Counted from the first letter of the stretch, positions 47,527-60,505 are shown. The stretch is 64,000 nucleotides of DNA from Cokeromyces recurvatus (GCF_025118155.1 NW_026251417.1:62001-126000), one strand, 5' to 3'. Translations and numbers: made by a program. The notes: generated by a model not told the origin, from the letters alone.

Positions 47527-49158
47527 TTAAGCAATGATATTCAAGATCTTGTTTAAAATACGCTTCCATAAAGGAATTGGACTGCTATTTTCATCCATAT
47601 CGTCTCCAGTCTTTCGAATATCAATGACATTATCATGGAAGGTGCCTGTTTCAAAGTCCATATCTTCGCATTTGACAAAGCCGTTTCGTTTCCAAATCTT
47701 ATGACCTCCATAGAGCACAACAGCTAAAACAAGACCAATATAAGTAGAGATCACATTGGCAGCTTTAATAGGAGCTACAAAGGACTTCCAACCTTGACCA
47801 AAGATGATGATTGTACCGATGACGATGACGATGATATCACCTAAAGGATGTAAAGGTGCATAGTAAGGAAGAGCAGTTAAGGAACGACCTTGAGATAGAT
47901 AACCTTTACGGAAACGGACGTGAGTGACAGAGATGGTGACCCATGTAATTAAACCGGCAAGTGAAGTCAAGTTGGTTAACCAGGTAAAGACGACACCTGA
48001 ACCAAAGAGGGATGTCAAGAAGGCAAGACAACCAATGAGACAGGTTGCCAAGACAGACCAAATGGGGATACCCCAACGATTGACGCGAGTAAAGACACGA
48101 GGAGCATATCCATCTGAAGCTAAAGAAAGAAGAGTACGTGAGGAAGAATAAACACCCGAGTTACCAGCGGAAATCATGGTTATCAAGATAATGGCATTCA
48201 TCATATCAGCTGCCCATGAAGCACCTGCCTTTTTAAAGACAAGTGTAAAAGGAGAGACAGCAATGTTACTAGCACCTGATAAAAGGTTAGGATCTGTGTA
48301 AGGAATGATAAGACCAATAATCAAGATGGATAAAATGTAAAACAACACAATTCGAAAGAATACTTGTTTCACAGCAGAGGGAACAGTTTTATGAGGATTA
48401 GCTGATTCACCAGCCGTAATACCGACGATTTCAACACCATTATAAGAGAAAGCAGCTGTAATAAAGACATTAAAGACACCGAGGAAACCATTTGGAAAGG
48501 GACCTCCAGGTAAATGAAAATTAGAAACACCATAATAGACACCACCTGCAGCACCCGTATCGACACAGATACCGACAATGATAAAGATGATGACAATCAT
48601 GATCTTGATAAATGAGATCCAATATTCCACTTCCCCATATCCCTTAACAGAAAAGACATTGATAGAGAGCAAGATGACAAGACAGATGACGGACCAAATG
48701 ACACTATTGATCGTCTTTACCCAATATTCCATAATGATAGCCACACCTGTTAATTCAACAGCGACACCTACAGCCCAGTTAGCCCAATAGATCCAGCCAA
48801 CAGCGAAGCCTAATGAAGGATCAGCAAAACGAGTAGCAAAATGAGAGAAAGAACCAGCAACAGGAATATAAGCAGCCATTTCACCTAAACTCATCATCAC
48901 ACAAAATACAAGAATACCTACTATGGCATAACCTACAAGAGCACCACCAGGGCCACCCATGACGATAGCTTTACCAGAGGACATAAAAAGACCTGTACCG
49001 ATAGTACCCCCTAAAGCAATCATTTGAATATGACGTGCCTTTAATCCACGTTTTAAAGTATGTTGATTATTTTTTATTGAAGAATTATCTGAATGATAAC
49101 TTTCAACATTTTCAATGATTGTTTGATCATTTGATTCTATTTTTTCTGTAAAGTTCAT
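47527..49158 (-). CDS. Amino-acid permease of the fungal YAT/AAP family
   Basis: Single exon of 543 residues with about twelve hydrophobic segments. The N-terminal cytosolic part ends in LKARHIQMIALGGTIGTGLF, the first-helix signature that binds the amino-acid backbone. SFSHFATRFADPSLGFAVGW, AAFSYNGVEIVGITAGE and SAGNSGVYSSSRTLLSLA are the family motifs of helices 3, 6 and 8. It should be a plasma-membrane, proton-coupled amino-acid symporter. Substrate range cannot be read from the sequence. The C-terminal tail (about 55 residues) is hydrophilic and could carry ubiquitylation or endocytosis signals. Like the acetyltransferase, it has no introns. Confidence 0.9.
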   Translation of the reverse strand: MNFTEKIESNDQTIIENVESYHSDNSSIKNNQHTLKRGLKARHIQMIALGGTIGTGLFMSSGKAIVMGGPGGALVGYAIVGILVFCVMMSLGEMAAYIPVAGSFSHFATRFADPSLGFAVGWIYWANWAVGVAVELTGVAIIMEYWVKTINSVIWSVICLVILLSINVFSVKGYGEVEYWISFIKIMIVIIFIIVGICVDTGAAGGVYYGVSNFHLPGGPFPNGFLGVFNVFITAAFSYNGVEIVGITAGESANPHKTVPSAVKQVFFRIVLFYILSILIIGLIIPYTDPNLLSGASNIAVSPFTLVFKKAGASWAADMMNAIILITMISAGNSGVYSSSRTLLSLASDGYAPRVFTRVNRWGIPIWSVLATCLIGCLAFLTSLFGSGVVFTWLTNLTSLAGLITWVTISVTHVRFRKGYLSQGRSLTALPYYAPLHPLGDIIVIVIGTIIIFGQGWKSFVAPIKAANVISTYIGLVLAVVLYGGHKIWKRNGFVKCEDMDFETGTFHDNVIDIRKTGDDMDENSSPIPLWKRILNKILNIIA

Positions 49159-50112
49159 TGTGTCTATTTATCTATTGTTGAATAAATAATGTAATTGATT
49201 TATTAAAAGTTGTTGTAGTAGTAGTAGTTGTAGTTGTTGTTGTTTTTCTTTGTAAAGAAAAGTGATTGATTTCTATTTAATAGAAAAAGGAATTCTAAAC
49301 TCTTTTTAATGTTGTGGCCAGAGACCCGGATTTATTTTTTTTACAAGAAGAAAAAAAAATGACAAAAATGAAAAGAAGCTAAAATACAAGCAAAAATTCA
49401 AATAAATATAAAAAATTGATTGTTTTTTTTTAAAAAAAAAAGAAAGAAGGAAGGAAAAAAAAAGACCATTACTATTAAAAAGTGGGTCCCTTTTATATGT
49501 CAAGAAAACCTATTTTGATTCCCGCTACTCGAAGCTGAAAGCGGTAGTTTTTATGTAATGATAAGCAAATCACAAATCATAAATTACCAAAAAAATACAC
49601 TAAAATTTGCCCCTTTAATTTTTATTACATCTTTTTACACAAATCTTAACTTAATCTTTATTTTAATGTAAAAACCCAAAAATTAAAATAAATAAATAGG
49701 CAAATTTACTTTTCACTCACACACACACTTGTATTTATTATTTATTTATTAATTCCATTCAAACAAAAAAAATGACCATAAACTGTAAACAAAACAAAAA
49801 AAAAAAAAGAAAAGAAATCAAGTTTGTCTAGTTCATTGGTGCAACAAAAGTGAATGGTGTCAGCTAAATCTTATATAATTGGCTTATCAGTTTAGATATT
49901 ATTTTTTTTTTTTTTTTTTTGTAATAGCGAAAATGGGGGGGGGAGGTAGAAAGTATATAAATTAGAAACATAGAGCATATGAGATAATATAAAATCCAAG
50001 AATTGCTATATTTAGTAGTCTGGCACTGATAACAAGTAATGAAATTAATATAAGATAAAGTAGTTTCATTACTGCTGTTTCATTTAAGCTTTATAAGTAA
50101 AATTATCTTTCT

Positions 50113-50148
<36 letters not shown>

Positions 50149-50491
50149 GCAAGATAAAATAATTGTCGCTTAATAATGCCACTATACGATATACCTTTTC
50201 TTAATCTAAATCTTTATCATAAATAGATAAACGGTCGTTTAGACTCTTTTCTCTTTCTTTTTTTTTTTATGTTAATAAATCATATTCTAATTGCGTTGGT
50301 AATAAATAGTAGAATAATAAAAAAAAACAATTTTAAGCTTACTATAACAATTTATTATCATATTTTACATGGTAATTTGTGTATAAAAGGATTCTTGTTA
50401 TCCTTTATTCATTTCAAGTATGTGATGTATCTTTTTATGATTATAGACACAACAGGGTCGATTAGATATTAATAATAATCTGTAATTTTTT

Positions 50492-50529
<38 letters not shown>

Positions 50530-50789
50530 GAAGGGAGCAAATCCTTTATTCAGATGGAGACCGAAATACTAAAGTTTATGCAGCGACACTTTGTGATATG
50601 CTACCATAGAAACAGCGGAGACATCAATCTACGAATCAAATAAAAGGAACACATGTATTTTACAAAATAACTTTATTTTATTTATTTATTTTTACTATTT
50701 ACATGTATATTTTAAAACAAAAAAAAAGTTTATACAATATATACATACATAAAGTTACAGTATATATTTTTTGATGACAAATGAATATT
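49159..50789. other. Intergenic region upstream of the permease
   Basis: T9-A10 tract at 49423-49441, ACT repeat at about 50116-50148 and a poly(T) tract adjoining a possible retroposed transcript end at 50495-50650 (separate entry). No gene seen. Confidence 0.45.
50495..50650 (-). mobile_element. Possible retroposed transcript 3' end
   Basis: On the minus strand an AATAAA signal (50550..50545) is followed 16 bases later by an A34 run (plus-strand T34 at 50495-50528). The flank on the other side is GC-richer than its surroundings. This polyadenylated-end layout is what a SINE, LINE end or processed pseudogene leaves. No coding content or target-site duplication was recognised. Confidence 0.35.
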
Positions 50790-53502
50790 TTATGATACGC
50801 GATGGCTCGTTTCTTGTGAATATCCTTTTACAAATCGATTCCATCTTTCTTTTCGAAGATTTTCATCATGCTTTGTTGATTGATCCAATAAAATAGCATA
50901 AGTACGTTGAATGGCATGCGTTAATTCTTCATAATTTGAACAAAAGGCATCAAAGGTATGATGATGACTTAACTTGCCCTCTTTATTGATATACACGATC
51001 TTTTGCCCTCTTTCATATAAAATAACCTTATTATGATCGAAAAAGTTAATCTATAAAAAAAAAGGAGATGTTAGTGTCGTTGTACAAAATAGAGCCCTTT
51101 TTATATGTAAATTACCTGTATAACGTCGTTACTTAATCGAAAGGCAATAGAATCATCAGATACGTAATATTTATATAGACGAGTTTTTGATTGAGCTATT
51201 TTTGGTATATCTTGAGCTCGTTTCAATTTGGCTTCCTCATAACTTTTAAATTTATCAAGTATAGAACATTTCTTTCTTAATTCTGGTGGTACTTTAGTAA
51301 ATTCATTTTCAATTAATTCATTATTTTGATAATAAGTATAATAATAACAATGGCTTTTTTTTTAAAAAAAAAAGAAAAGAAAAAAGGTAAGTCATTCATA
51401 TACACATACATACTCTTCTTCCTTATCTATTTTACCTATCATTCACTTTTAAACTTGATCCATCATTAAATAAAAATCCTAATGTACCATCTGATAATCC
51501 ATATGCAAATCCATAAGATTTAGAACAATCTACCCAAGAATTAATAAAGACATTATTTTTATCCCATTTAAAATCTTGATCTACTCTAGGAATATTGGGT
51601 CGAAGATGCTTAGGTATTGTAGATATTCTATTGATCATATATTCTAGTTTAATAATCATATCTTCAATAACAGGTCTCTTGATTGGTTCATTTTTATTTT
51701 GAATGGCTAAGTAAAACATGATTCAATAGGCGTTATTATTATCATTATTATTAAGAAAAAAAAAAACTTACAAATAGGAATACGTGGGTGGTTTTGTTTG
51801 TTATTGGTATCTTTAGTTGTGTTGGTTTCTTCATTGGTTATAAACAAGTGATTTCTAAGATGATGATTGTTATCACGAACTGTGGTTGATTGATTACTCT
51901 CGGCTTTAATAGGCTTCTTTTGCTCTTTTAAGGGTTGAGTGGTGGTAACATTATTTATATGGCTACATAATTTCTTTGAAGACGTAGCATTATCTTCTTC
52001 TTTAGTGATTTCATGAACTGTTCTTTTATTTGACGTAGATGTAGTATTGGTATATTCAACGGGTATAGTTAATGTGCGCGAAGGAATTGCGTTGGAGACG
52101 ATTTCTTCTTGTTGTATAGCATTTGGGTATTGTAAACGATGATCCAAGATAGTTTCTTCCATGACGATCATAGAGGGTCCAATATTTTGATTCACATAAG
52201 ATCGTTTTGTATCTCTAGCAAGTTGAACAGCGATGGCTACTTTTGATAAAATAGGCTTAGATGGCTTATTATCATTCGTAGGAAATCTACTTGCAAATAA
52301 TTCACGATAATGAGGTGCCTTATAAAGAGCTGATTTAGGGATCTGCTCAGGAATATCTTCTTGAAAAAATGGATGCTTTAATGCTTCAATCACAGATAAT
52401 CTACGGTCTATTCATTCAAATAGAGTTAATCATCCTATCCTCCTTTATTCTATCATAGCCTTACCAGGATCATTCACTAGTAATTTACTAATTAAATCTT
52501 TAGCTTCTTTAGAGATACCAAAATCATCAGCAGGAAAAGTAAATTGTGTAGTTACTCCATTCTTCCTTAATTGTCTATTTAAAACATAAGTATTAAATAA
52601 TAAATAATGCATGCATGTAGAATAACTTTACTGATAAAGTTTTTTAGGATCTTCATAATGAAAGGGTTGTTTTCCAAATAAAAGATTAAACCTAAACATA
52701 GTTTTAATATAAAACTGTCCAAATGTACTATTATTTATTATAAAGACTTACATCAAAATACCAGCAGACCATAAATCACTTTTATAATTATGACCATTTT
52801 TGAACAAAACTTCCGGTGCCATATAATGCGGTGTTCCGCATACAGATCTTTTTTTTCCCCCGAATAAACAGTAAGTAAATGAATGTATGCATGCATGCAA
52901 ATACATATAAATGATAATATCATTTTACCTTTTCCTATCTTCATTCTTTAATAAAAGAGCCGCTAAACCAAAATCACCTAATTTACAATCCATATTTGCA
53001 TCCAATAAAACGTTACTCATCTTGAGATCACGATGTAGGACACGGTTATCAGACATATATCGTAAGGCTGTTAGGAGCTGTGCCATATAATATCTTACTT
53101 CAAGCTCTGTTAATGTACCTCTGTTCTTTAACATGACACTAAGTGACTTTACAAGATAAAAAAAAAGGGAGAGAAGATGAATAAGATTTCCCTTTTCTTT
53201 TTCTTTTCTTTTCTTTTTTTTTAATGTGTATTTTTATAGCTTACATTATTCTCACATAATTCCAAGATGAGATAAATGTTTTTTCTGTCTTCAGCACATT
53301 CAATGAATCTTACGATATATTCATGTTTCAGACTATGATGAATATTAATTTCAGAAAATAGCGTTTTACGAATTCTTTTGTCGTTAAGTGCATTTTTGGA
53401 AATAATTTTAGCTGCAAGATATCTGCCATCCACACTCTGAATTCGATAGACTTTTGCAAATGCGCCCTACTCCAAAAAAAAAAAAAAAAAAAAAAAAAGA
53501 AA

Positions 53503-53533
<31 letters not shown>

Positions 53534-53956
53534 ATTAATAATACACTTATTTAACCTGTCTATAATTTATACACATAAAAAGCTTACAGAGCCTAGATAG
53601 TTTAATTTTTTATATTGTTTCTTGCGTTTGAAATCTATAATGACAGACGGTATATCCTCATCAGCAACTAATCTGTATTTCTGTTTTTGTAATTTTTGCT
53701 GTTGCTCTTTGTAATGCTTATCCACTATATCTTCAATGGGCTTCAATCTCTCTTTTCGCATGCTAATCATGTTTTCTTGTAAAGGTTTTAACCCATTCGA
53801 TCTTGGTAAGAATCGTTCTGAAAGTCTTGGTGGAATCACAACTTCTAGACGGTCCAAAGGTTTATGATTGACTTGTTCCTGAAAAGATGGCTGCTGTTGA
53901 TTGAAGCCTGATCTCATGTTTAATGATTGAATACGAGCACGTTGAGATGAACTCAT
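50790..53956 (-). CDS. PLK1: Polo-like kinase
   Basis: Ten minus-strand exons (53956..53588, 53466..53245, 53146..52929, 52847..52752, 52691..52632, 52574..52465, 52407..51772, 51706..51436, 51353..51116, 51050..50790) join in phase to 826 residues. The kinase domain starts at about residue 117 with GSGAFAKVY (split by intron 1), AAKII (K143), [13 protein letters not shown] (D237), LGDFGLA and the activation segment [13 protein letters not shown]. The domain ends with [15 protein letters not shown] linker of roughly 200 residues, Ser/Thr/Asn-rich, follows. Polo box 1 begins near 615 and has [20 protein letters not shown] and [11 protein letters not shown]; polo box 2 has [18 protein letters not shown] and [10 protein letters not shown]. 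Polo kinases drive mitotic entry, spindle and septation events. The N-terminal 115 residues are longer than in human PLK1 and similar to yeast Cdc5. Two exons are below 100 bases. Confidence 0.92.
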
Positions 53957-54254
53957 GTTATTATTCGTGTTGTGTAAATTTTTTTTTCCCTCTTTACAAA
54001 TATATAAATATAAATATATATTTATCTGGTTATAATAGTGTACAAAGATATATGTATATATATTTATATCAATATATATTTTAAAATAAAAGAAGTTGTT
54101 AAGGAAAAATAGAAAATAGAAATAAGATTTAGCGTGATTGCTACGCTAAGAAAAAAAAAAAAAAAATTAAATATGCGTGTATAATAAAATTGAAATCAAG
54201 TCACACCCAACCGCTTTCACGAAATTTATTAAATAAATGATATTATTTTATTAT

Positions 54255-55465
54255 TTAAGCAGAGGCAGTCTTTTGCTTAGAAGCAGACTTTTGCATAGAG
54301 GAAGTACGACGACGTTCCAACTTTTCTTGCTTTTGTTCCTTAACACGCTTAGCAAGCAATTGCTTGTATTCAGCTTCGGCTTCACGAGAGGCTTCAGCTC
54401 TTCTACGCTTAAGAGCTTGTCTATGTCTCTTACGTTGAAGAGTAAGAGGAGTAACAAGACGTTGGATCTTAGGAGCCTTGGTATAGGGCTTCTTACCTTC
54501 AGTCTTGGGTTGAACTTCACGACGAATGACATACTTGCGAACATCATCAGCCTTAGACAAGTTGAAGAACTTTCTAATCTTGGAAGCACGCTTGGGACCA
54601 AGACGCTTAGGAACAGTAGTATCAGTCAAACCGGGAATGTCTTGTTCACCTTGCTTAACAACAACAAGGGATAAGACAGAGAGATCAGAGCCGACAATAC
54701 AACCACGGACGGACTTTCTCTTACGTTCACCGGTACGACGAGGACGGTAACAAGAGTGACCCTTGGACATCAAGAGACGAACACGATGAGGCAAGAGGAC
54801 ACCTTGCTTCATGGGGAAACCTTGCTTATCGTTACCACCGGTGATACGGAAAACGTAACCCTTGAATTCGTCACCGAGAGAGTCACCGGAAACTTCTTGA
54901 GCCATACGCTTATCATAGAAACCACGACTATATATTATATGAATATAGAAAGGGAGGGGGAGGGGAGATTAGCAAATTTTTAAATCTTTAATATGGTGTA
55001 AAAAAAAAACTTACAGACGACGTTCATCTTCGATTTCAATCAATTTTTGACAGCCGGTTGCTGGGTTCGCAATGTTAAGCTATAATAAAAAATCAGTTTT
55101 ATGAAATTTATAATTAACCAAAAAAAAAGGAGGTGATAATTGGAGGATGAACAAAATAGAGATGACAGTCTGTTTCTTCTCTCTTTTTTTTTAATGTGAA
55201 TTCAATACTATCACTGAGACGGTTGATTAGCATATATAAACAAGAGTCGAGTTGAATTGGATTCTTTACTGAAATAATGAAATTGATTAACAAAAAAAAA
55301 GAGAACAACGAGAATTTACATTAAAATTGATTCCAAAATGCAATGCTGATCTTTTTTTTTTTCTTTTCTTTTTTTTTAATTATCCATTATCAATCCATCA
55401 TCATCTCTCTTATTTATGTTGCCATCCATCTATTATCTCCCTCCAAAATAGTCATTTACCTTCAT
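54255..55465 (-). CDS. RPS6: 40S ribosomal protein eS6
   Basis: Three minus-strand exons: 55465..55460 (only ATG AAG), 55079..55015 and 54927..54255, giving 247 residues. The protein reads [82 protein letters not shown] and a long basic C-terminal helix ending [12 protein letters not shown]. The RRRTSS site matches the S6 kinase phosphorylation cluster at the C-terminus of eS6. The six-base first coding exon followed by a 379-base intron is the longest intron in this window, as often seen in fungal ribosomal protein genes. The long open frames antisense to it are shadows of its biased codon use. Confidence 0.95.
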
Positions 55466-56824
55466 GGTAGCTGTTGAATCGAACCTAAAAAATAAAAGAG
55501 GAAGATTTTATTGTTCAGGTCTATGCAGAGCTCATACACACTCTCCATGACCCTTTCCACAGAAAAAAAAAATCGGACTTTGAAAACTTTACTGCTACTA
55601 CTATTATTTTTTTTTTATTTTTTTTTTTTTTTTTATTAACTGGATTATTAAACGCATAAGTGTCTTTTGTAAACTAGATTCACCCTGATTAAAGCACTAG
55701 AAATAAAAATAGATTTAGAAAAGTTTCTTTAGGGATCAAGAGAGAAGAAGAATAAATGAAAAGAAAAAAGAAGGAGATGGGAGAATAGGTATATAATTAT
55801 ATATGCATAAAACTGACAGTTAAAATAGCTAATATCTATGATTTGGTCGTGTTGGAGACGAAATATCATTGTTGTATTATTAGTAGTCAAGTTCATATAG
55901 AATTATATAAAGTTCTGGCTAGTGCAATAGTCCATTATAATCAAATGAATCAAAAGAAACATAATAGTTTTATTGGTAGATAATATAAAAGAACCTTTAA
56001 TGCATTGCTTTAAGGAAAATTAAGTATATCTTTTTTAATAAAATGCAAGTATTTTAGGTAAATAAGACACGAATTTAGTTTACCTCCAGATAATAACTAA
56101 AACATCATTAGTTATTTTGTTATAATAAACTTGATATCTAATACATGAGAATTAACTCGGCCGGATCAAGGATATGAATATTTATGAAGAAAAAAAAATT
56201 TTTTTCCCCCCTTCATGGAATAGAAATTAAAATAAAAACGAATAACTAAAACTAAAATGAACTAAAACACTATTAGTATGAGAAGGGAAAGAAAAGCTAA
56301 CCCGAAGCATATTTGTCAGGGATGGTAATAATAATAAAGACAGAATTTTTATAATAAAAGAGATGATCAAGTTCATAATAAGGGATCGATTAATAGGTAA
56401 ATCAAGCATGTTCATTAGGATGGATATGTGATTTATATGCCGAGAGCTTATTTCGAAATAAATAAATGAAAAATATGAAGGGGATTGATCATTTCTTCTA
56501 GCATTTATAATTATTATTACAGACAGAAACACTGGAAAGTTGTTTACTCTCTAGCTAAGAACTATGTCGGATAGGTAAAGGTAAGTTATACAATAAATTT
56601 AATGATGTTTCTATAGTCTTATCATCTTTCCCTATGTGTATCAGCTTAAACTTTCTATTTTAAAATTGGACACTACTACTATTATGCTATGCTTTCAGTC
56701 ACAATATAAGATAGCCAACTTAAATAAAAGATAAAATTCATACTTCAACTCAAACAACTTTTTTTTTTTTTTTTTTTTTTTCATTTCAAGACTTGTTCAA
56801 GTTGAAACTTCGAGACATATACAA
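55466..56824. other. Intergenic region upstream of eS6
   Basis: About 1.4 kb, AT-rich, with T runs at about 55604-55635 and 56760-56781. An open frame on the minus strand near 56230-56530 is hydrophobic low-complexity and not credible. Nothing recognised. Confidence 0.45.
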
Positions 56825-58558
56825 CTATTCTTTTTTATTCATTAATATTTCAAATTGTCTACCAATAGCTTCAACTCGACCCGTTTGTATCCATATATCT
56901 TCTTCATTATGAATAGGGGAAGAAACTGATTTTGATCTTGGTTTTGAAGGTAATGGAAGAGGCGCACGGACTTGTTTCTTTGAAGAAGGAGATCGACTCG
57001 GCTTTGGAGGTGGCACTTTATTAGTTGTAAGCGGTTTATTTTCCAAGATAACTGTATCTGACATAGTCTTTGAGTGAAGGGTCTTTTTTGTTAGTGATGA
57101 TGATGACGGTGATAATGTAGGAATCGAACTAGCTGAGAATCGATCTGTAATAGTGTAAAGTTTACGTGGCTTTTGTGGTAGTGGGGGTGGTATTCTTGAC
57201 TTGTTTGTTTCAAAAATGTCATGATAATGTTCAACTAGACAATGAAATAAGGCTCGACCAATGTTTAAAGTAGGAATAAATATAACCGCTAAATTAGATA
57301 TAGACATGCGATTTTCTTGTTCGTAATCAGTAACTCGTTTCAAGTGTTGGCATAGGAGTTGCAATAGACAAAAGTTATTAATAGGTAACCTTGACGTTAT
57401 GTGTCTTACTGTTCTTAGTAATTCAGGTGAAATAGGCGGTAATTTACCTGTTTCCATTGTTGAAAGTGATGTTGTAAGCGTAGCTTCCATTGCCTTTTTA
57501 TCGCTATCATTAGCTGTTTGAATAGAATTCAAGAATTGTTGTGTGTATTCGTTAGCCAATTCATAGGGAATAATAGGTTCAGGTACTAAATAAATATAGC
57601 TATTATTTGTATTCTTTTCCTATATAAATATGTCAAAGTTATCTTACGTTCTCTTAGGTACATTTTGAGTAATGTTCCAACTGCATGTGTATCAGGTTTC
57701 GTAATATAAAAGTCAACATCAGATCCTAACATACATACATACATACATGTATATGTGTACACACAAAAAAAAAAAAGGAGAGAGAGAAAGGGTTTATGCA
57801 TGTACCTATTTATATATGAATAAAAAAAAAAATAATCATACCATCGTTAAATATAGCACGTAGCTTATTCACTGTAGTTGTACTTCCAGGTATTCTACAA
57901 CATAAAATAAATATTTCCACTAGAATAATAAGCAACTTGTCTTAATACCTATATATCCCAACCTCATGTACTCCTGTTATAAATATAATATTTAAGTATA
58001 TGAACTATACTATCAATAGGCATTCTATTTACCAACATCATTTAAATATTCTATACATCTTCTAAATACAGCAGGCACTAAATCCTCTATTTCTATTTTT
58101 GTTAAAGCAACAGCGACTTCTAATGGCATACCAAAAATTCCTAGTTTTTGTTGTTGACGTAAAATACTATTTCGAGATTCGTCTATATAGATGTTAACAA
58201 AATACACACACACACACACACATTCCTTCAACATTTACAGAATGTCGTCCACGTTACCTGCTCTTTCTTTCTTCCAACGATCAACAGCTTCTTTCCCTTT
58301 TCTACTCCATTCAATACCTGTCTCTTTTGCTTTGTTTGAATATATTGCACCTCGTTGTTTCCATTCAGGAAGTTTTTCTTGCATCGTAGCGTTAATTTCA
58401 GATGTCTTTTGTTCTACTTTGAATCGAGTATCTCGAACTAATTTAGCAAAATTAGATGAAATATTGTTTAAATTTCGATTTTCATTGAGCTCGCAGGATG
58501 ATGAAGAAAAAGCTGAAGACATGCTTGATTCTGAATCTGTATCTGATAATCCTCTCAT
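56825..58558 (-). CDS. RhoGAP-domain protein with proline-rich tail
   Basis: Six minus-strand exons (58558..58258, 58182..58033, 57973..57949, 57894..57842, 57725..57648, 57585..56825) join in phase to 455 residues. The RhoGAP domain, about 112-300, begins GIFGMPLEVAV, carries the catalytic arginine finger in GVHEVGIYR (about R159, its codon split by an intron), then IPGSTTTVNKLRAIFN, HAVGTLLKMYLRELPEPIIPYE, and LQLLCQHLKRVTDYEQENRMSISNLAVIFIPTL. It should speed GTP hydrolysis on Rho, Rac or Cdc42; the local CDC42 is a candidate partner, by inference only. The first 100 residues hold a Ser-rich start and an amphipathic Glu/Lys-rich helix that may bind membrane. The tail has SH3-type PPPLPQKPRK and VPPPKPSRSPS motifs. 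One exon is only 25 bases. Confidence 0.87.
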
Positions 58559-58579
58559 ATTTTTTTTTCCAGTTCACTG

Positions 58580-58618
<39 letters not shown>

Positions 58619-59770
58619 TTAGTGAAGAAAAAAAAAATTGAGGTTTTGATGTTAACTGAGACAAAAATAAAAAAAATAAAAAGGATTTAGCCGCAAATAA
58701 GATAAAAGTATTAATTATGATTAAACAATGGCTTTATTTTATTTATTTATTTTTTTTTGTTTTTGTTTTTTTTTTTAATAATAACTGTTGCAAGTATATA
58801 TTAAATTATTCTAGTTAGCTTATGAAACCAAAAATGTTATATGAAAGTCTGTTTAAGGGACAGAAGAGAAAAAAGAAAAGAAAGGAAAGAGGTAAAAGGA
58901 AGAAAGGAAATTATATTATATAATCAGATTATTGAGTTGATAACCAATCAAGTGGCTATCTTTTTTTGTCTTGTGTAGTGGGGAGGGGAGAAGAAGAAAT
59001 TTACAATGTACTTCATAATTTATCATTTAAAAGGTAGACTAGCAGTAGGACTAAACAGAAACTTGGTAAGAATCTTGAAGATTAGGGTGTGGAAGCGCAA
59101 TAAGAAGAAAGAATAGAGAATGATTAATAGTATAGATTAGGTAAATAAGCAAATACGCTTATTATGAATAGCATAATTTCGAGAAGAATAGAGGGCTATT
59201 TGATTAGCTACCATGCAATTAGTTGAGTCACTATTGGAGAGTGAAATTTCTGTCTCTAGGAAACATATTGTAACCGGAAGAAGATCAAATCAAGAGGAAA
59301 TATGAAGAGGTCTTATATATTAGCTAAAATTTGGTGCTAGCGCCATCTTGATGCTGATCAACATTATTGTTTGAAAGTGTGTAAGTCTACATCTTTAGCA
59401 TCAAATACGCAGGCTAGTCTAAGAAATGTGTTGCTAGACTTATACCAACATGACTTCATGATAGAGAGACAAAGATGAGGTATTAATTCCACTTATCGAG
59501 GGCAAAATGATGAATTGAACTTGCACTATAAACATTTTTTGTATGCATTGTGAAGGCTGCTTAACCAAATAGAATAACATCTTTACTGAGTATCAAATAC
59601 ATTCGTTCTGACAAAGTTCTAGCTGTTGTTTTCAGCAGCCTTCTTAGGGTTAGCTAATGGGGAGGGGGTTTCTTTTCTTTTCTTTTTTTTTTGTTGGAAT
59701 CAAGAATATTACTAAAAATATCTGACCAAGCAAAGGCCGGCTGCTAAAAATTTTTTCTACAGATGACTAA
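58559..59770. other. Intergenic region, partly GC-richer, unidentified
   Basis: T run at about 58580-58618 and a GC-richer stretch at about 59320-59650 that does not translate into anything recognisable. Could be an old repeat copy. Confidence 0.4.
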
Positions 59771-60505
59771 TTACCTCAAAACTAAAATAAATAAAGCGCC
59801 TTCTCTATTCCGGCTGCTCCTTCTTGAAAGAGACGGATTTAAAGATGCATCACTTTTTGTACATTTAGAAAATGTACTTGAATAAATGCAAAAGATAGTA
59901 TAATAATTTATTGTTATAAGGAGCTTTATTATGAAATATATCGTAAAGTTAGCTTTTCTTATGATTGATGAATAAAGAAGCGCCAGTAAAAGTATCCAAT
60001 AAAGAAAACTACAGGAATAATAATACGGAAAGGACTTTACAATAGATCTCATTAATATATACTTTTTTTTTTCTTTCAAGTATTACTTACTTTCCTTCTG
60101 CATTCTTATTTGATGTATGAGCATTAGCCACTGATTCAACTTTAACGGGTTTAGACTATAATACGATTAATTAGCATTCATTCAATAAAAGATGTTTACA
60201 CGTACATTAGGATCAACATCACCAATATAATACTTTTTTAATATATCACGAGCATCAGGTGAATGTCCTACATCTTCAAATGCACCAGTGGCATCTTTAG
60301 CACCTTCTTCAATCAAAATTTCATCTCCACCGGGATGCTATACAGATATTTTAGTCACCATTTATCATATATATAACATATTTGTATATATTACTTCGTC
60401 TAGAAACTTTGTAACATCATAGACTTTATTGTCTATAATCATGTAAAGGTCATTTCTTGTATTGTGCTTTGAAACTTCTTCGTATGTAAACAATTGAACT
60501 GACAT
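59771..60505 (-). CDS. CYB5: Cytochrome b5, probably tail-anchored
   Basis: Minus-strand exons 60505..60395, 60337..60206 and 60155..60091 encode the heme domain: [38 protein letters not shown] with the first heme His (H38), [13 protein letters not shown] with the second His (H62), and [13 protein letters not shown]. The spacing is that of cytochrome b5, an electron donor to lipid desaturases and P450s on the ER. A fourth exon (60008..59771), reached by GTAAGT...CTGTAG, adds [18 protein letters not shown], a good C-terminal membrane anchor, but then continues for about 60 more residues, which is unusual; the true end may be earlier. If the last intron is retained, the protein stops right after residue 103 as a soluble form. 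The heme domain is certain, the C-terminus is not. Confidence 0.8.

Noticed and set aside
47924..48790. Plus-strand open frames opposite the permease
   Set aside because: Antisense of a hydrophobic coding sequence, no resemblance to a protein family.
54237..54983. Plus-strand open frames over eS6
   Set aside because: Shadows of the strongly biased codon use of the ribosomal protein gene; no domain.
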